From the NCBI GenBank assembly GCA_902494945.1, contig CABUVF010000085.1, positions 1-8,620 on the forward strand: a stretch of DNA of 8,620 bases, read 5' to 3'. The notes below the pieces were generated by a model. It saw nothing but the letters and a program-made list of their open reading frames with translations, did no database searches and was not told where the DNA came from. This document shows, piece after piece, positions 1 to 6,387 of this stretch; positions within the stretch are counted from its first letter, which is position 1; each line of letters begins with the position of its first letter. The position numbers and the translations under genes are program-made. The stretch comes from an uncultured Collinsella sp. (GTDB lineage Bacteria; Actinomycetota; Coriobacteriia; Coriobacteriales; Coriobacteriaceae).

Positions 1-3000
1 AGGGCTCCGATGAGCTTGGACAGGTTGGCGTCATCAAGCGCCGCCTCGACCTCGTCCAGCACATAGAACGGCACCGTGCGCGTGCGGTACACGGCAAAGA
101 GCAGGGCGAGCGCCGTCAGACTCTTCTCGCCACCCGACATGAGCATCATCTTGGTGATGCGCTTGCCGCGCGGCTGCGCCACGACCTCGATGCCCGTCTC
201 GGCCGGATGCTCGGGGGCGGTCATCTCCAGATGAGCCTGGCCACCCGTGAACAGCATAGCGAAGATCTCGCGGAAGTTCGCGTCGACCTTCTCAAACGTC
301 ACAAGGAACGCCTTGCGCATCTTGCGATCAATAGCCACCGTGATCTTGGTGAGCGCCTTACGCGCGTTCTCCAGATCGGCCAGCTGGTCCTCGATGTAGT
401 CGGCGCGGCGCTTGAGCTGCTCGTACTCCTCCATGGCAACTTGGTTCACGGGACCAAGGTTGTTGATCTGGCGCACAAGCTGGTTGAGCTCGCGCTCGGC
501 GGCATCGCGGTCCGTGGGCGCAGGAAGCATAAGTGCTTCCTCGAGTACCGTGTTGCCATCGGCGGTAATGGCCTTAATGGCGGCCTCTACCTGCACCTCG
601 AGCTTGCCACGCGCGACCTTGAACTCGTTTTGCGTGGCAGTGGCGGTATCGACCCGTTCCTTAGCGCGGGCAACCTCTGCCTTGGCATCTTCGATGGTCT
701 TCTTAAGCGAAGCGGAGTCCGCCTCCTCCAGAGAGGCCTGGTCACGCAGACGTGCAGCCCAATCTGACGCGCGCTCCAGCAGGGCCGAATAGCGCTCGTG
801 CATGGGATCGACGCGCAGGCGCAGCAGCTCGAGTGAGCGCGAGGCCTGGCGTGTTCCGCGGATACGGCGGTCGATGCCCTCCAGACGACGCTCCAGATCG
901 GGAACGCGTCCCGTCAGCGAACGAAGGCGCTCGCTCGTCTGGGCCAGGCGGACCTTGGCATCGGCGAGCTTGCCGGCGGCCTCGGAATCGTCACGGCGAA
1001 CGCGGTCGAGTTCGTCGTTGGCTTCGGCAATCTGAAGGCCAAGATCGCTTGCCTGCGCTCGAGCCTCGTCACGCGAGCGGGTGAGCTCGTCCACGCGCGG
1101 ACGCGCAGCGCGAACGGCCTCGGCGGCCTGCTCGCGGCGCTTGGAGATGCGCACGCGCTCGACCTCGGCGTTGTTGGCGCTTTGCTCCAGGCGGCCAATC
1201 TCGGAGAGCAGCGAGCGGCGCTCGCCCTCAAGACGGGCGATCTCGCCGGCGGCATCGCCCTCAGCGGCACGCGCCTCTTCGACGGCCGCATTGGCCTCGA
1301 CGACCTGATCCGACACATGATCAAACACAGCAGCCAGATCGGGTTCCAGGCCCTCCAGCTCGCGAATGCGACGCTTGCGCTCCAAAGCACCCGAAGCCTC
1401 GCCGGCGTCGAGCCCCACACGCACCAGGCCGCCGCAGGCGACGCGGGCGCCATCGGGGGTCACGTAAGTCACGCCGTCAACGACCGGCGCCGACAGCGCA
1501 GCCGCCAAGTCGTCGACAACGTAATAGCCGCCGAGCAGCGCCTCGACAACCGGGCCATAGCCGGCGCGTACGGACAGGCGATCGACCAGGCGGGAACCGG
1601 CAGCGCCCTTAGCGGCAGCAGAGGCGCTCACACCGCGCGCGACCAGCAGCGCCTCGCCCGAGGCCTTCTTCTGGTCCAGAGCGGCACGACCGGCACGCTC
1701 AAGCGCGGACGCATCGTCGAACAGCAGCGCATCGATATCGCCGGCGAGCAATTGCTCAACCAGGCCCTCAAGCTCACGCGGGGCCTCGAGCACGTCGCCC
1801 AGACGACCCGAGACATCGTCGCCCAGCGCACCCATCAGACGGCTCACGAGCGGCGAGCTGTCAGCCATGCGGGCATCGAGCTTCTTTTGGCTGGCAAGCT
1901 CCGAGCGCACCTCGGACAGTTTGTTGCGCGCCTCGCTCTCGCGGGCACGCAGGTCCTTAAGGGCTGCACGGGCGACCTCGGTAGCCTCGCGCGCATCAAT
2001 CTGGGCTTGACGGGCCTGATCAAGTGCACTGTCGAGCTCCTCGGCGCGGTCGCGACGGCTCTCGAGTGAGGCCGTGACTTCCTCGAGCTGCTCGTCGATC
2101 TGCTCCAGGCGTGAGGCGTACATGTTGTCCTCGACCTCGGCGTTGCTCAGCGAGTCCTTCACCTTGGCGAGTTCGAGCGCCGCGTTATCGGCCACACGCT
2201 GCACATCGCGTTGCTCACGCGTAAGCTGCGAAATCTGATTGTCGAGCGCAACGCGACGCTCGTGGAGCTCGGCGGCGGCAGGTCCGGCGGCGTCGACGTC
2301 CTCCTGGGCCTGCATGTGCGCGCCGGTCACTTCCTCAAGCTGCGCACGTGCATCCTCGAGCTCCTCGACTACGCGACGGCGCTGATGCTCGGAGCTCGAG
2401 ATCTGGCCGCGCATGTCGGACAGGCGCGACACCATGTTGTGGCCCTTTTCCTCGAGCAGGCGCATGTCGGAGTTAATGCGGCCGACCACGTCTTGCATAT
2501 GGCGGCGCTGCTCGCCCAGATCGCCCACAAACAGGCCCTTTTCCTCGAGCATGACCTGGAGCTTCTCGAGCTCGCGCTCCTTTTCGCCCAGGCGGTACTG
2601 CGCAAGCTCAAGCTCGGCAGCGCCCTCCTTGGAGCGGCTCTCCAGGTCGTTCCACTGCGACTGCAGCGAACGGAGCTCGTCGACGGCCAGCATCTGCGTA
2701 AGCTCGTTCGCGCGCGAGGACAGCTCTTTGTACTTGCGCGCGCGATCGACCTGACGCTCCAGCGGTCGCAGCTGACGGGCGATCTCCTTATTGATGTCGC
2801 GGGCACGGGTTAGGTGCTCGTCCATCGATTTAATCTTTTTGAGCGCACGCTCCTTGCGGCGCTTGTGCTTGGAGATGCCGGCGGCCTCTTCAATGAGGGC
2901 ACGACGCTCCTCGGGACGGCTCTGCAAAATGGCATCGAGCTTGCCCTGGCTGATGATGGAATGCGTATCCTTGCCCAGGCCAGAATCGTGCAGGATGTCC

Positions 3001-3374
3001 TGGATGTCCATCAGGCGGCACGGGCTCGAGTTGATGAGGTACTCGCTTTCGCCCGAGCGATACATACGACGGGTGATAGCGACCTCGTCAAAGTCGACGG
3101 GCAGCATATGGTCCGAGTTATCGAGCACCAGCGTGACCTCGGCCACACCCACCGGCTTGCGCGCCGACGAGCCCGAGAAGATGACGTCCTCCATGGCCTG
3201 GCCGCGCAGCTGCTTGGCGCTCTGCTCACCCAGGACCCACAGAATCGAGTCGGAGATGTTCGATTTTCCCGAGCCGTTGGGACCAACGATGACGGTTAGG
3301 CCCGGCTCAAACGTCATATGGGCGCGGTCGGCAAACGACTTGAACCCTTTGAGCGTGAGGGACTTGAGATACAC
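1..3374 (-). CDS. smc: Chromosome segregation protein SMC (3' end beyond window)
   Basis: SMC is the ATPase core of the bacterial condensin; it dimerises at its hinge, binds ScpA/ScpB and extrudes or holds DNA loops on the nucleoid. I followed 1124 codons from the start to the left edge without an in-frame stop. The N-terminal head begins MYLKSLTLKGFKSF and carries Walker A GPNGSGKS at residues 31-38 and the Q-loop segment WVLGEQS near 46-52. Charged heptad-like coiled coil follows to about 500, a globular Gly-rich hinge spans about 505-655, and the returning coiled coil runs to about 1000. The C-terminal head has the ABC signature SGGEKS at 1080-1085 and Walker B YVLDEVEAALDD with D1107 and E1108. 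Family members are about 1170-1200 residues, so roughly 60 residues are missing at the edge. The start is GTG, preceded by GAGG, 10 bases after the rnc stop codon, which suggests co-translation with rnc. Confidence 0.97.
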   Translation of the reverse strand, partial: MYLKSLTLKGFKSFADRAHMTFEPGLTVIVGPNGSGKSNISDSILWVLGEQSAKQLRGQAMEDVIFSGSSARKPVGVAEVTLVLDNSDHMLPVDFDEVAITRRMYRSGESEYLINSSPCRLMDIQDILHDSGLGKDTHSIISQGKLDAILQSRPEERRALIEEAAGISKHKRRKERALKKIKSMDEHLTRARDINKEIARQLRPLERQVDRARKYKELSSRANELTQMLAVDELRSLQSQWNDLESRSKEGAAELELAQYRLGEKERELEKLQVMLEEKGLFVGDLGEQRRHMQDVVGRINSDMRLLEEKGHNMVSRLSDMRGQISSSEHQRRRVVEELEDARAQLEEVTGAHMQAQEDVDAAGPAAAELHERRVALDNQISQLTREQRDVQRVADNAALELAKVKDSLSNAEVEDNMYASRLEQIDEQLEEVTASLESRRDRAEELDSALDQARQAQIDAREATEVARAALKDLRARESEARNKLSEVRSELASQKKLDARMADSSPLVSRLMGALGDDVSGRLGDVLEAPRELEGLVEQLLAGDIDALLFDDASALERAGRAALDQKKASGEALLVARGVSASAAAKGAAGSRLVDRLSVRAGYGPVVEALLGGYYVVDDLAAALSAPVVDGVTYVTPDGARVACGGLVRVGLDAGEASGALERKRRIRELEGLEPDLAAVFDHVSDQVVEANAAVEEARAAEGDAAGEIARLEGERRSLLSEIGRLEQSANNAEVERVRISKRREQAAEAVRAARPRVDELTRSRDEARAQASDLGLQIAEANDELDRVRRDDSEAAGKLADAKVRLAQTSERLRSLTGRVPDLERRLEGIDRRIRGTRQASRSLELLRLRVDPMHERYSALLERASDWAARLRDQASLEEADSASLKKTIEDAKAEVARAKERVDTATATQNEFKVARGKLEVQVEAAIKAITADGNTVLEEALMLPAPTDRDAAERELNQLVRQINNLGPVNQVAMEEYEQLKRRADYIEDQLADLENARKALTKITVAIDRKMRKAFLVTFEKVDANFREIFAMLFTGGQAHLEMTAPEHPAETGIEVVAQPRGKRITKMMLMSGGEKSLTALALLFAVYRTRTVPFYVLDEVEAALDDANLSKLIGA

Positions 3375-3384
3375 GGTTCCTCGC

Positions 3385-4110
3385 TTACACGTGCTTCTTG
3401 TTCAGAATCACGCCGTTGGTGGTGTAGCCCATGCGGTCGAGCGCCTCGAGCGCAGCGGCACCCTCGGCCTCCTTCTTGGAGGAACCGGTGCCGCGGCCCT
3501 GGCGAATACCGTCGATGAGAACCACGGCGGTAAAGGTCGGTGCATGCGCCGGGCCCTCAGAGCCAACGAGCTTGTACGCCGGAGGCTCGTGGCCGTCGGC
3601 CTGCACGCACTCCTGCAAGAACGACTTGGGGTTCGCGGGGTGCTCGGCACGCTCGGAGGCCAGGTGCGGCTTAAGCGTACGGTGGATGAACTCCGCCGCC
3701 GCATCCCAGCCAGCATCCAGATACAGCGCGCCCACGAGCGACTCATAGACGTTCTCGAGCGCCGAGTGCAAGCCGCGCGCGCCGGTACCGGTCTCGGAGG
3801 CACCAAAGATGATGATGTCGTCGATGCCCAGCTCATGGGACACCTCGGACAGGGTAGCACCCGAGACAAGGGACACCTTCAGGCGCGTAAGCTTGCCCTC
3901 GTCAAACTCCGGATAGGATTCAAAGAGCGAGCGGGCAACCACGGCGCCCAAAATGGAATCGCCCAAAAACTCAAGGCGCTCATAGCTCGCCGAGACGGGC
4001 TGACCTTCCACGGCAGAGGGGTGCGTGAGCGCCGCGCGCAGCAGCACCGTGTTATTGAACTCGTGGCCCAGGATTTCCTGGGCGCGCGCGAGTCGTTGAG
4101 ATAAAGCCAA
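3385..4110 (-). CDS. rnc: Ribonuclease III
   Basis: RNase III cleaves double-stranded RNA, releasing rRNA precursors and processing mRNAs, as a cytoplasmic homodimer. The 241-residue protein is of normal length. The nuclease domain (about 1-150) has the signature ERLEFLGD at 44-51, giving the expected acidic residues E44, E47 and D51, and NVYESLVGALYLDAG at 120-134 with the catalytic E123. A double-stranded RNA binding domain starts at NPKSFLQE (160) and ends with GTGSSKKEAEGAAA-type residues near 229. At the position that is usually Asp in the second metal motif (E. coli D114), this protein has N120. The start is TTG at 4110: it is the only start that keeps the family N-terminus, and AAGGAGG inside the last acpP codons sits 8 bases ahead. 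Only 3 bases separate it from the acpP stop, so translation is probably coupled. The rnc-smc order is common in bacteria. Confidence 0.96.
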   Translation of the reverse strand: MALSQRLARAQEILGHEFNNTVLLRAALTHPSAVEGQPVSASYERLEFLGDSILGAVVARSLFESYPEFDEGKLTRLKVSLVSGATLSEVSHELGIDDIIIFGASETGTGARGLHSALENVYESLVGALYLDAGWDAAAEFIHRTLKPHLASERAEHPANPKSFLQECVQADGHEPPAYKLVGSEGPAHAPTFTAVVLIDGIRQGRGTGSSKKEAEGAAALEALDRMGYTTNGVILNKKHV

Positions 4111-4113
4111 GAC

Positions 4114-4356
4114 TTAGGCCTCCTTGGCGTTTTCAATAGCGTCGACAGCGTCGGCGACAGAGTTGAGCGACAACAGGGTCTCGTCATCGATCTCGAGGTC
4201 GAACTCGTCCTCGATAGCCGTCACCAGCTGCAGACGCTCGAGCGAATCGGCATCGAGATCGTCGAAGGTGGTCTCGTCGCTAATCTCGGCGACATCGACG
4301 CCCAGAACGTCAGCGGCGACTTCGGCGATCTTATCGAAGATTTCGGAGCGGTCCAT
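4114..4356 (-). CDS. acpP: Acyl carrier protein
   Basis: ACP carries growing fatty acyl chains as thioesters on a 4'-phosphopantetheine arm and hands them to fatty acid and phospholipid enzymes, including PlsX encoded just upstream. The protein has 80 residues, is strongly acidic, and shows the attachment motif DADSL with the modified serine predicted at S38. The four-helix layout is recognisable: helix I at about 3-18, helix II from 38, then EDEFDLEIDDE and a final helix from about residue 66. Helix II reads SLERLQLVTAIEDEF, where the common form is closer to SLDxVELVMALEEEF, so several partner-facing positions differ. The ATG is preceded by GAGAGGAAG at good spacing. The gene lies 124 bases after plsX and its last codons contain the rnc ribosome binding site. 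Because of the helix II differences, a specialised ACP cannot be excluded, but the context favours the main fatty acid ACP. Confidence 0.93.
   Translation of the reverse strand: MDRSEIFDKIAEVAADVLGVDVAEISDETTFDDLDADSLERLQLVTAIEDEFDLEIDDETLLSLNSVADAVDAIENAKEA
4119..4125 (-). promoter_or_regulatory. Ribosome binding site for rnc inside acpP
   Basis: A perfect AAGGAGG lies within the final sense codons of acpP and ends 8 bases before a TTG codon at 4110. It fixes the non-ATG start of rnc and implies that ribosomes finishing acpP can start rnc directly. Confidence 0.8.
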
Positions 4357-4480
4357 AGCGCTTCCTCTCGTATTGTGTGAATATCAACGCGCTGGCGCCG
4401 CAAGCGCAGCGCCAAGACACGGTTTTGATTCTACCCCACGACGCAGGCCGCGAGGCGCATAACAGCGCCCTAACTCGCTC
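4357..4480 (-). other. plsX-acpP intergenic leader with two hairpins and a -10-like site
   Basis: This 124-base gap holds two GC-rich inverted repeats read on the minus strand: GGCGC/GCGCC around a 6-base loop (4454-4469) and TGGCGC/GCGCCA around a 10-base loop (4393-4414). Neither is followed by a T-run, so neither looks like an intrinsic terminator. Between them, TAGAAT (4433-4428) resembles a -10 box, but I find no convincing -35 hexamer at normal spacing. A separate acpP promoter with a leader of about 65 bases containing the second hairpin is possible. This is inference from weak signals. Confidence 0.3.
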
Positions 4481-5500
4481 CTACAAAACGATGCCGTCCA
4501 TAGAGCTGGCGACGTTCTCGACCAGTCCGGCACGTACGGCCTCCGCCGCGGCGAGCGTACCGTTTTTGACGGCCTCGACCGAGGTGGCACCGTGGCCAAT
4601 CAGGACCACGCCACGCAGACCCAGCAGAATGGCGCCGCCCTTAGCATCGCCCGAGAGCTTTGCCTTGATCTCGCGCATCTGCTTTTTGATGAGCAGCGCG
4701 GCGATCTTGGTGCCGAGCGAAGCCATAAAGGCACCCTTAAGCTCCTGCAGCAAAAACTTGGCCGCGCCCTCGGTTGCCTTAAGGGCAATGTTTCCCGACA
4801 TGCCATCGGCGACCACGACGTCAAAATTGCCCGACGTAAGATCGGTGCCCTCGCAGTTGCCCACAAAACCGGGAACAGCGGCCTTCATGGCCGGGAAGCA
4901 CGACTTGGTGAAGTTGGAGCCCTTCTCGTCCTCGGTGCCGTTGGCAAGCAGGCCCACACGGGGATGCTCAATGCCCAAGACGACGCGCGCATAGGCGCGA
5001 CCCATCTGGGCAAAACGCACCATGTCGTCGACCTCGACATCGGGGTTGGCGCCCATGTCGCACAGAACCGTCAGGCCGCCGGCGCGGTTGGGCAGTGCAT
5101 TGGTGAGGCACGGACGCACCGGCTGTTTCTTGCCCTCGGCCTGATAGCGAAACGGCGTCACGTAGGCGGTAGCGGCAGCGGTCATGGCGCCGGTGGAGCC
5201 GGCGGAGAAGAAGGCGTCCGCGTTACCCTTCTTGATAGCGCGGCAGGCAAGCACGATCGAGGACTTGCGCTTGGTCATCACGGCTCGAATGGGATCGTCA
5301 TCCATGGCGATGACATCGGGCGCCTCCAAGGCCTCAACACGAGCGTGAGCCGCGGCAAAGGGGTTCACGATCTCTGCGGGACCGACGGCCAAGACCTCGA
5401 TATCGGGATCCGCCGCAAGCGCCGCCTCGATACCGTCGAGGACAACCTGGGGCTTCTCGTCTCCACCCACAGCGTCTACACAAACGCGAACGTTACTCAT
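4481..5500 (-). CDS. plsX: Phosphate acyltransferase PlsX
   Basis: PlsX converts acyl-ACP and phosphate to acyl-phosphate, which PlsY uses to acylate glycerol-3-phosphate at the membrane; it is a peripheral membrane enzyme linking fatty acid and phospholipid synthesis. The 339-residue length fits the family. Recognisable blocks are VDAVGGDEKP (8-17), ADAFFSAGSTGA (94-105), CDMGANPDVEVDD (147-159), GLLANGTEDEKG (183-194), VVADGMSGNIALKATEG (229-245) and GGAILLGLRGVVLIGHGAT (288-306). The block that usually reads SAGNTGA has Ser in place of Asn here. The start ATG is preceded by AAGGAG with an 8-base spacer; an ATG nearer the AAGGAG (its first base 6 bases upstream of the start) opens only a two-codon frame. 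A terminator-like hairpin ends just upstream of this ribosome binding site. The acpP gene for its substrate carrier follows directly. Confidence 0.97.
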   Translation of the reverse strand: MSNVRVCVDAVGGDEKPQVVLDGIEAALAADPDIEVLAVGPAEIVNPFAAAHARVEALEAPDVIAMDDDPIRAVMTKRKSSIVLACRAIKKGNADAFFSAGSTGAMTAAATAYVTPFRYQAEGKKQPVRPCLTNALPNRAGGLTVLCDMGANPDVEVDDMVRFAQMGRAYARVVLGIEHPRVGLLANGTEDEKGSNFTKSCFPAMKAAVPGFVGNCEGTDLTSGNFDVVVADGMSGNIALKATEGAAKFLLQELKGAFMASLGTKIAALLIKKQMREIKAKLSGDAKGGAILLGLRGVVLIGHGATSVEAVKNGTLAAAEAVRAGLVENVASSMDGIVL

Positions 5501-5518
5501 TTCATATGCTCCTTATAC

Positions 5519-5547
5519 AAAAATGGCCGACTCATTGAGCCGGCCAT
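5519..5547 (-). terminator. Intrinsic terminator or attenuator between rpmF and plsX
   Basis: Read on the minus strand, ATGGCCGGCT and AGTCGGCCAT form a 10-bp stem (one G-U pair) around a 5-base loop, followed directly by a T-tract (TTTT, with the last stem base also T). This is the classic layout of a factor-independent terminator. The T-tract ends about 4 bases before the AAGGAG of plsX, so either rpmF transcripts mostly stop here and a fraction reads through, or the hairpin is a regulated attenuator for plsX-acpP-rnc-smc. A smaller 5-bp hairpin (5552-5565, loop of 4) lies just upstream. I see no obvious promoter between the terminator and plsX. Confidence 0.65.
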
Positions 5548-5588
5548 TGTGGTTCCAGTTGGAACGGCATCGCATCCAGAGTATACAG

Positions 5589-5768
5589 TTACTCGGTAAC
5601 GATAACCTCGCGGTCCTTGTAGAAACCGCAGCTGGGGCACACGTGGTGCGGGAGCTTGACAGCACCGCAACGGGGGCACGTGGACTGAGCCGCAGCCGAG
5701 ATCTTCATGTTGGCGGAACGGCGGGTGTGAGTGCGGATACGACCCTGCTTTTGTTTAGGTACGGGCAT
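5589..5768 (-). CDS. rpmF: 50S ribosomal protein L32 (bL32)
   Basis: L32 is a small zinc-binding protein of the large ribosomal subunit. The reading frame gives 59 residues, beginning MPVPKQKQGRIRTHTRRS, a close fit to the family N-terminus. Two CxxC pairs, C31-x-x-C34 and C44-x-x-C47, form the zinc ribbon, so this is the zinc-containing (C+) form. The chain ends in FYKDREVIVTE, also typical. The ATG is preceded by AAGGAAGG at good spacing. The gene lies 64 bases after the DUF177/YceD gene, a pairing seen very widely in bacteria (yceD-rpmF, often followed by plsX, as here). It is short enough that length-filtered gene finders may miss it. Confidence 0.97.
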   Translation of the reverse strand: MPVPKQKQGRIRTHTRRSANMKISAAAQSTCPRCGAVKLPHHVCPSCGFYKDREVIVTE

Positions 5769-5832
5769 AGTGACCTTCCTTATGAACTATCCAGTGTGGC
5801 GATTACGCGCAAGTAGCGATACTACCACAGTT
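5769..5832 (-). other. yceD-rpmF spacer with a possible branched leader fold
   Basis: On the minus strand TGTGG (5829-5825) can pair with CCACA (5799-5795), enclosing two small hairpins, AGTA/TACT with loop TCGC (5823-5812) and GCG/CGC with loop TAAT (5808-5799, sharing one base with the outer helix). The helices are short, so this may be chance. There is no T-run and therefore no terminator. The rpmF ribosome binding site AAGGAAGG lies at the downstream end. Confidence 0.25.
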
Positions 5833-6387
5833 TTACTCGTCAAGCTTGAGATTCTTCAATGCTGCAAATGGATTTTCCGTGGCAGCGACCCAGTCGGCCT
5901 CTGCTTGAGCGGCGCAATCGCATTGCTCGACGTTGAGATTGATGCCGCAAGTGGGGCATAGGCCGCGACAATCGGGCTTGCACAGGACAACGAACGGCGT
6001 GTCCATGACGACCGCGTCGTTGATGGGCTCACCCAGATCGACGATGCGATCCTCGCCCAGCAACTCATAGCCGTCTTCGTAGGCCTCGGGGTCCTCGGGC
6101 TCGTTAAAGAGATAGAATTCCTCGATCTCACCGGCAATATCAAACGAAGCGGGCTCCAGGCAACGGTCGCACTCACCGGTTGCATGCGCGCGGACCATGC
6201 CCGTAAGCAGAACACCGGTGCCGGCATTGGTAAAGACCACATCGTAATCAATGCCGTTCTGCAGCTGGTACTCCTTCTCGCCCACCGTATAGGTGGCAAC
6301 ATCGACCTTACCGGTCAGCGGGTACGAGTCTCCGGGAAACTCGAGCTGCTCGGAAAGATCGACGGTAACGCTCGGGAACTCAGCCAT
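5833..6387 (-). CDS. yceD: DUF177/YceD family protein, large-subunit rRNA accumulation
   Basis: YceD (DUF177) proteins are needed for normal accumulation of 23S rRNA in bacteria and in plastids; the biochemical mechanism is not well established. The 184-residue protein carries cysteines suited to metal binding: C73-x-x-C76 in the middle, then C136, C140, C144-x-x-C147 and C156-x-C158 near the C-terminus. It ends with NPFAALKNLKLDE, a typical family ending. The chosen ATG overlaps the stop codon of the upstream coiled-coil gene by one base in a TAATG arrangement, so translation is probably coupled. A longer frame opens 51 bases further upstream, but that part lies wholly inside the upstream gene, does not resemble the family, and is rejected. 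The following gene is rpmF, the classic partner of yceD. Confidence 0.93.
   Translation of the reverse strand: MAEFPSVTVDLSEQLEFPGDSYPLTGKVDVATYTVGEKEYQLQNGIDYDVVFTNAGTGVLLTGMVRAHATGECDRCLEPASFDIAGEIEEFYLFNEPEDPEAYEDGYELLGEDRIVDLGEPINDAVVMDTPFVVLCKPDCRGLCPTCGINLNVEQCDCAAQAEADWVAATENPFAALKNLKLDE

Noticed and set aside
1182..2069. 295-codon plus-strand frame, with similar frames at 207-767 and 2211-2813
   Set aside because: They mirror the smc coiled coil and hinge in the complementary register and have biased composition without recognisable domains.
1..3374. Possible frameshift in smc suggested by many short frames across it
   Set aside because: Reading every codon in the smc register shows no stop from 3374 to the left edge, and both ATPase head regions are intact and in the same frame.
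2791..4104. 437-codon open frame on the plus strand
   Set aside because: It runs antisense across the start of smc and all of rnc, both strongly supported by motifs. Its length is explained by GC-rich composition.
4592..5599. 335-codon open frame on the plus strand
   Set aside because: It lies antisense to plsX in the same codon register, where rare TTA, CTA and TCA codons leave the opposite strand open. The protein resembles no family and it lacks a convincing ribosome binding site.
5836..5850. TTGACG resembling a -35 box at the end of yceD
   Set aside because: The nearest -10-like hexamer, TAGTAT, is only 13 bases away, and the hexamer at 16 bases (TATCGC) matches poorly. It also coincides with Leu-Asp-Glu codons.
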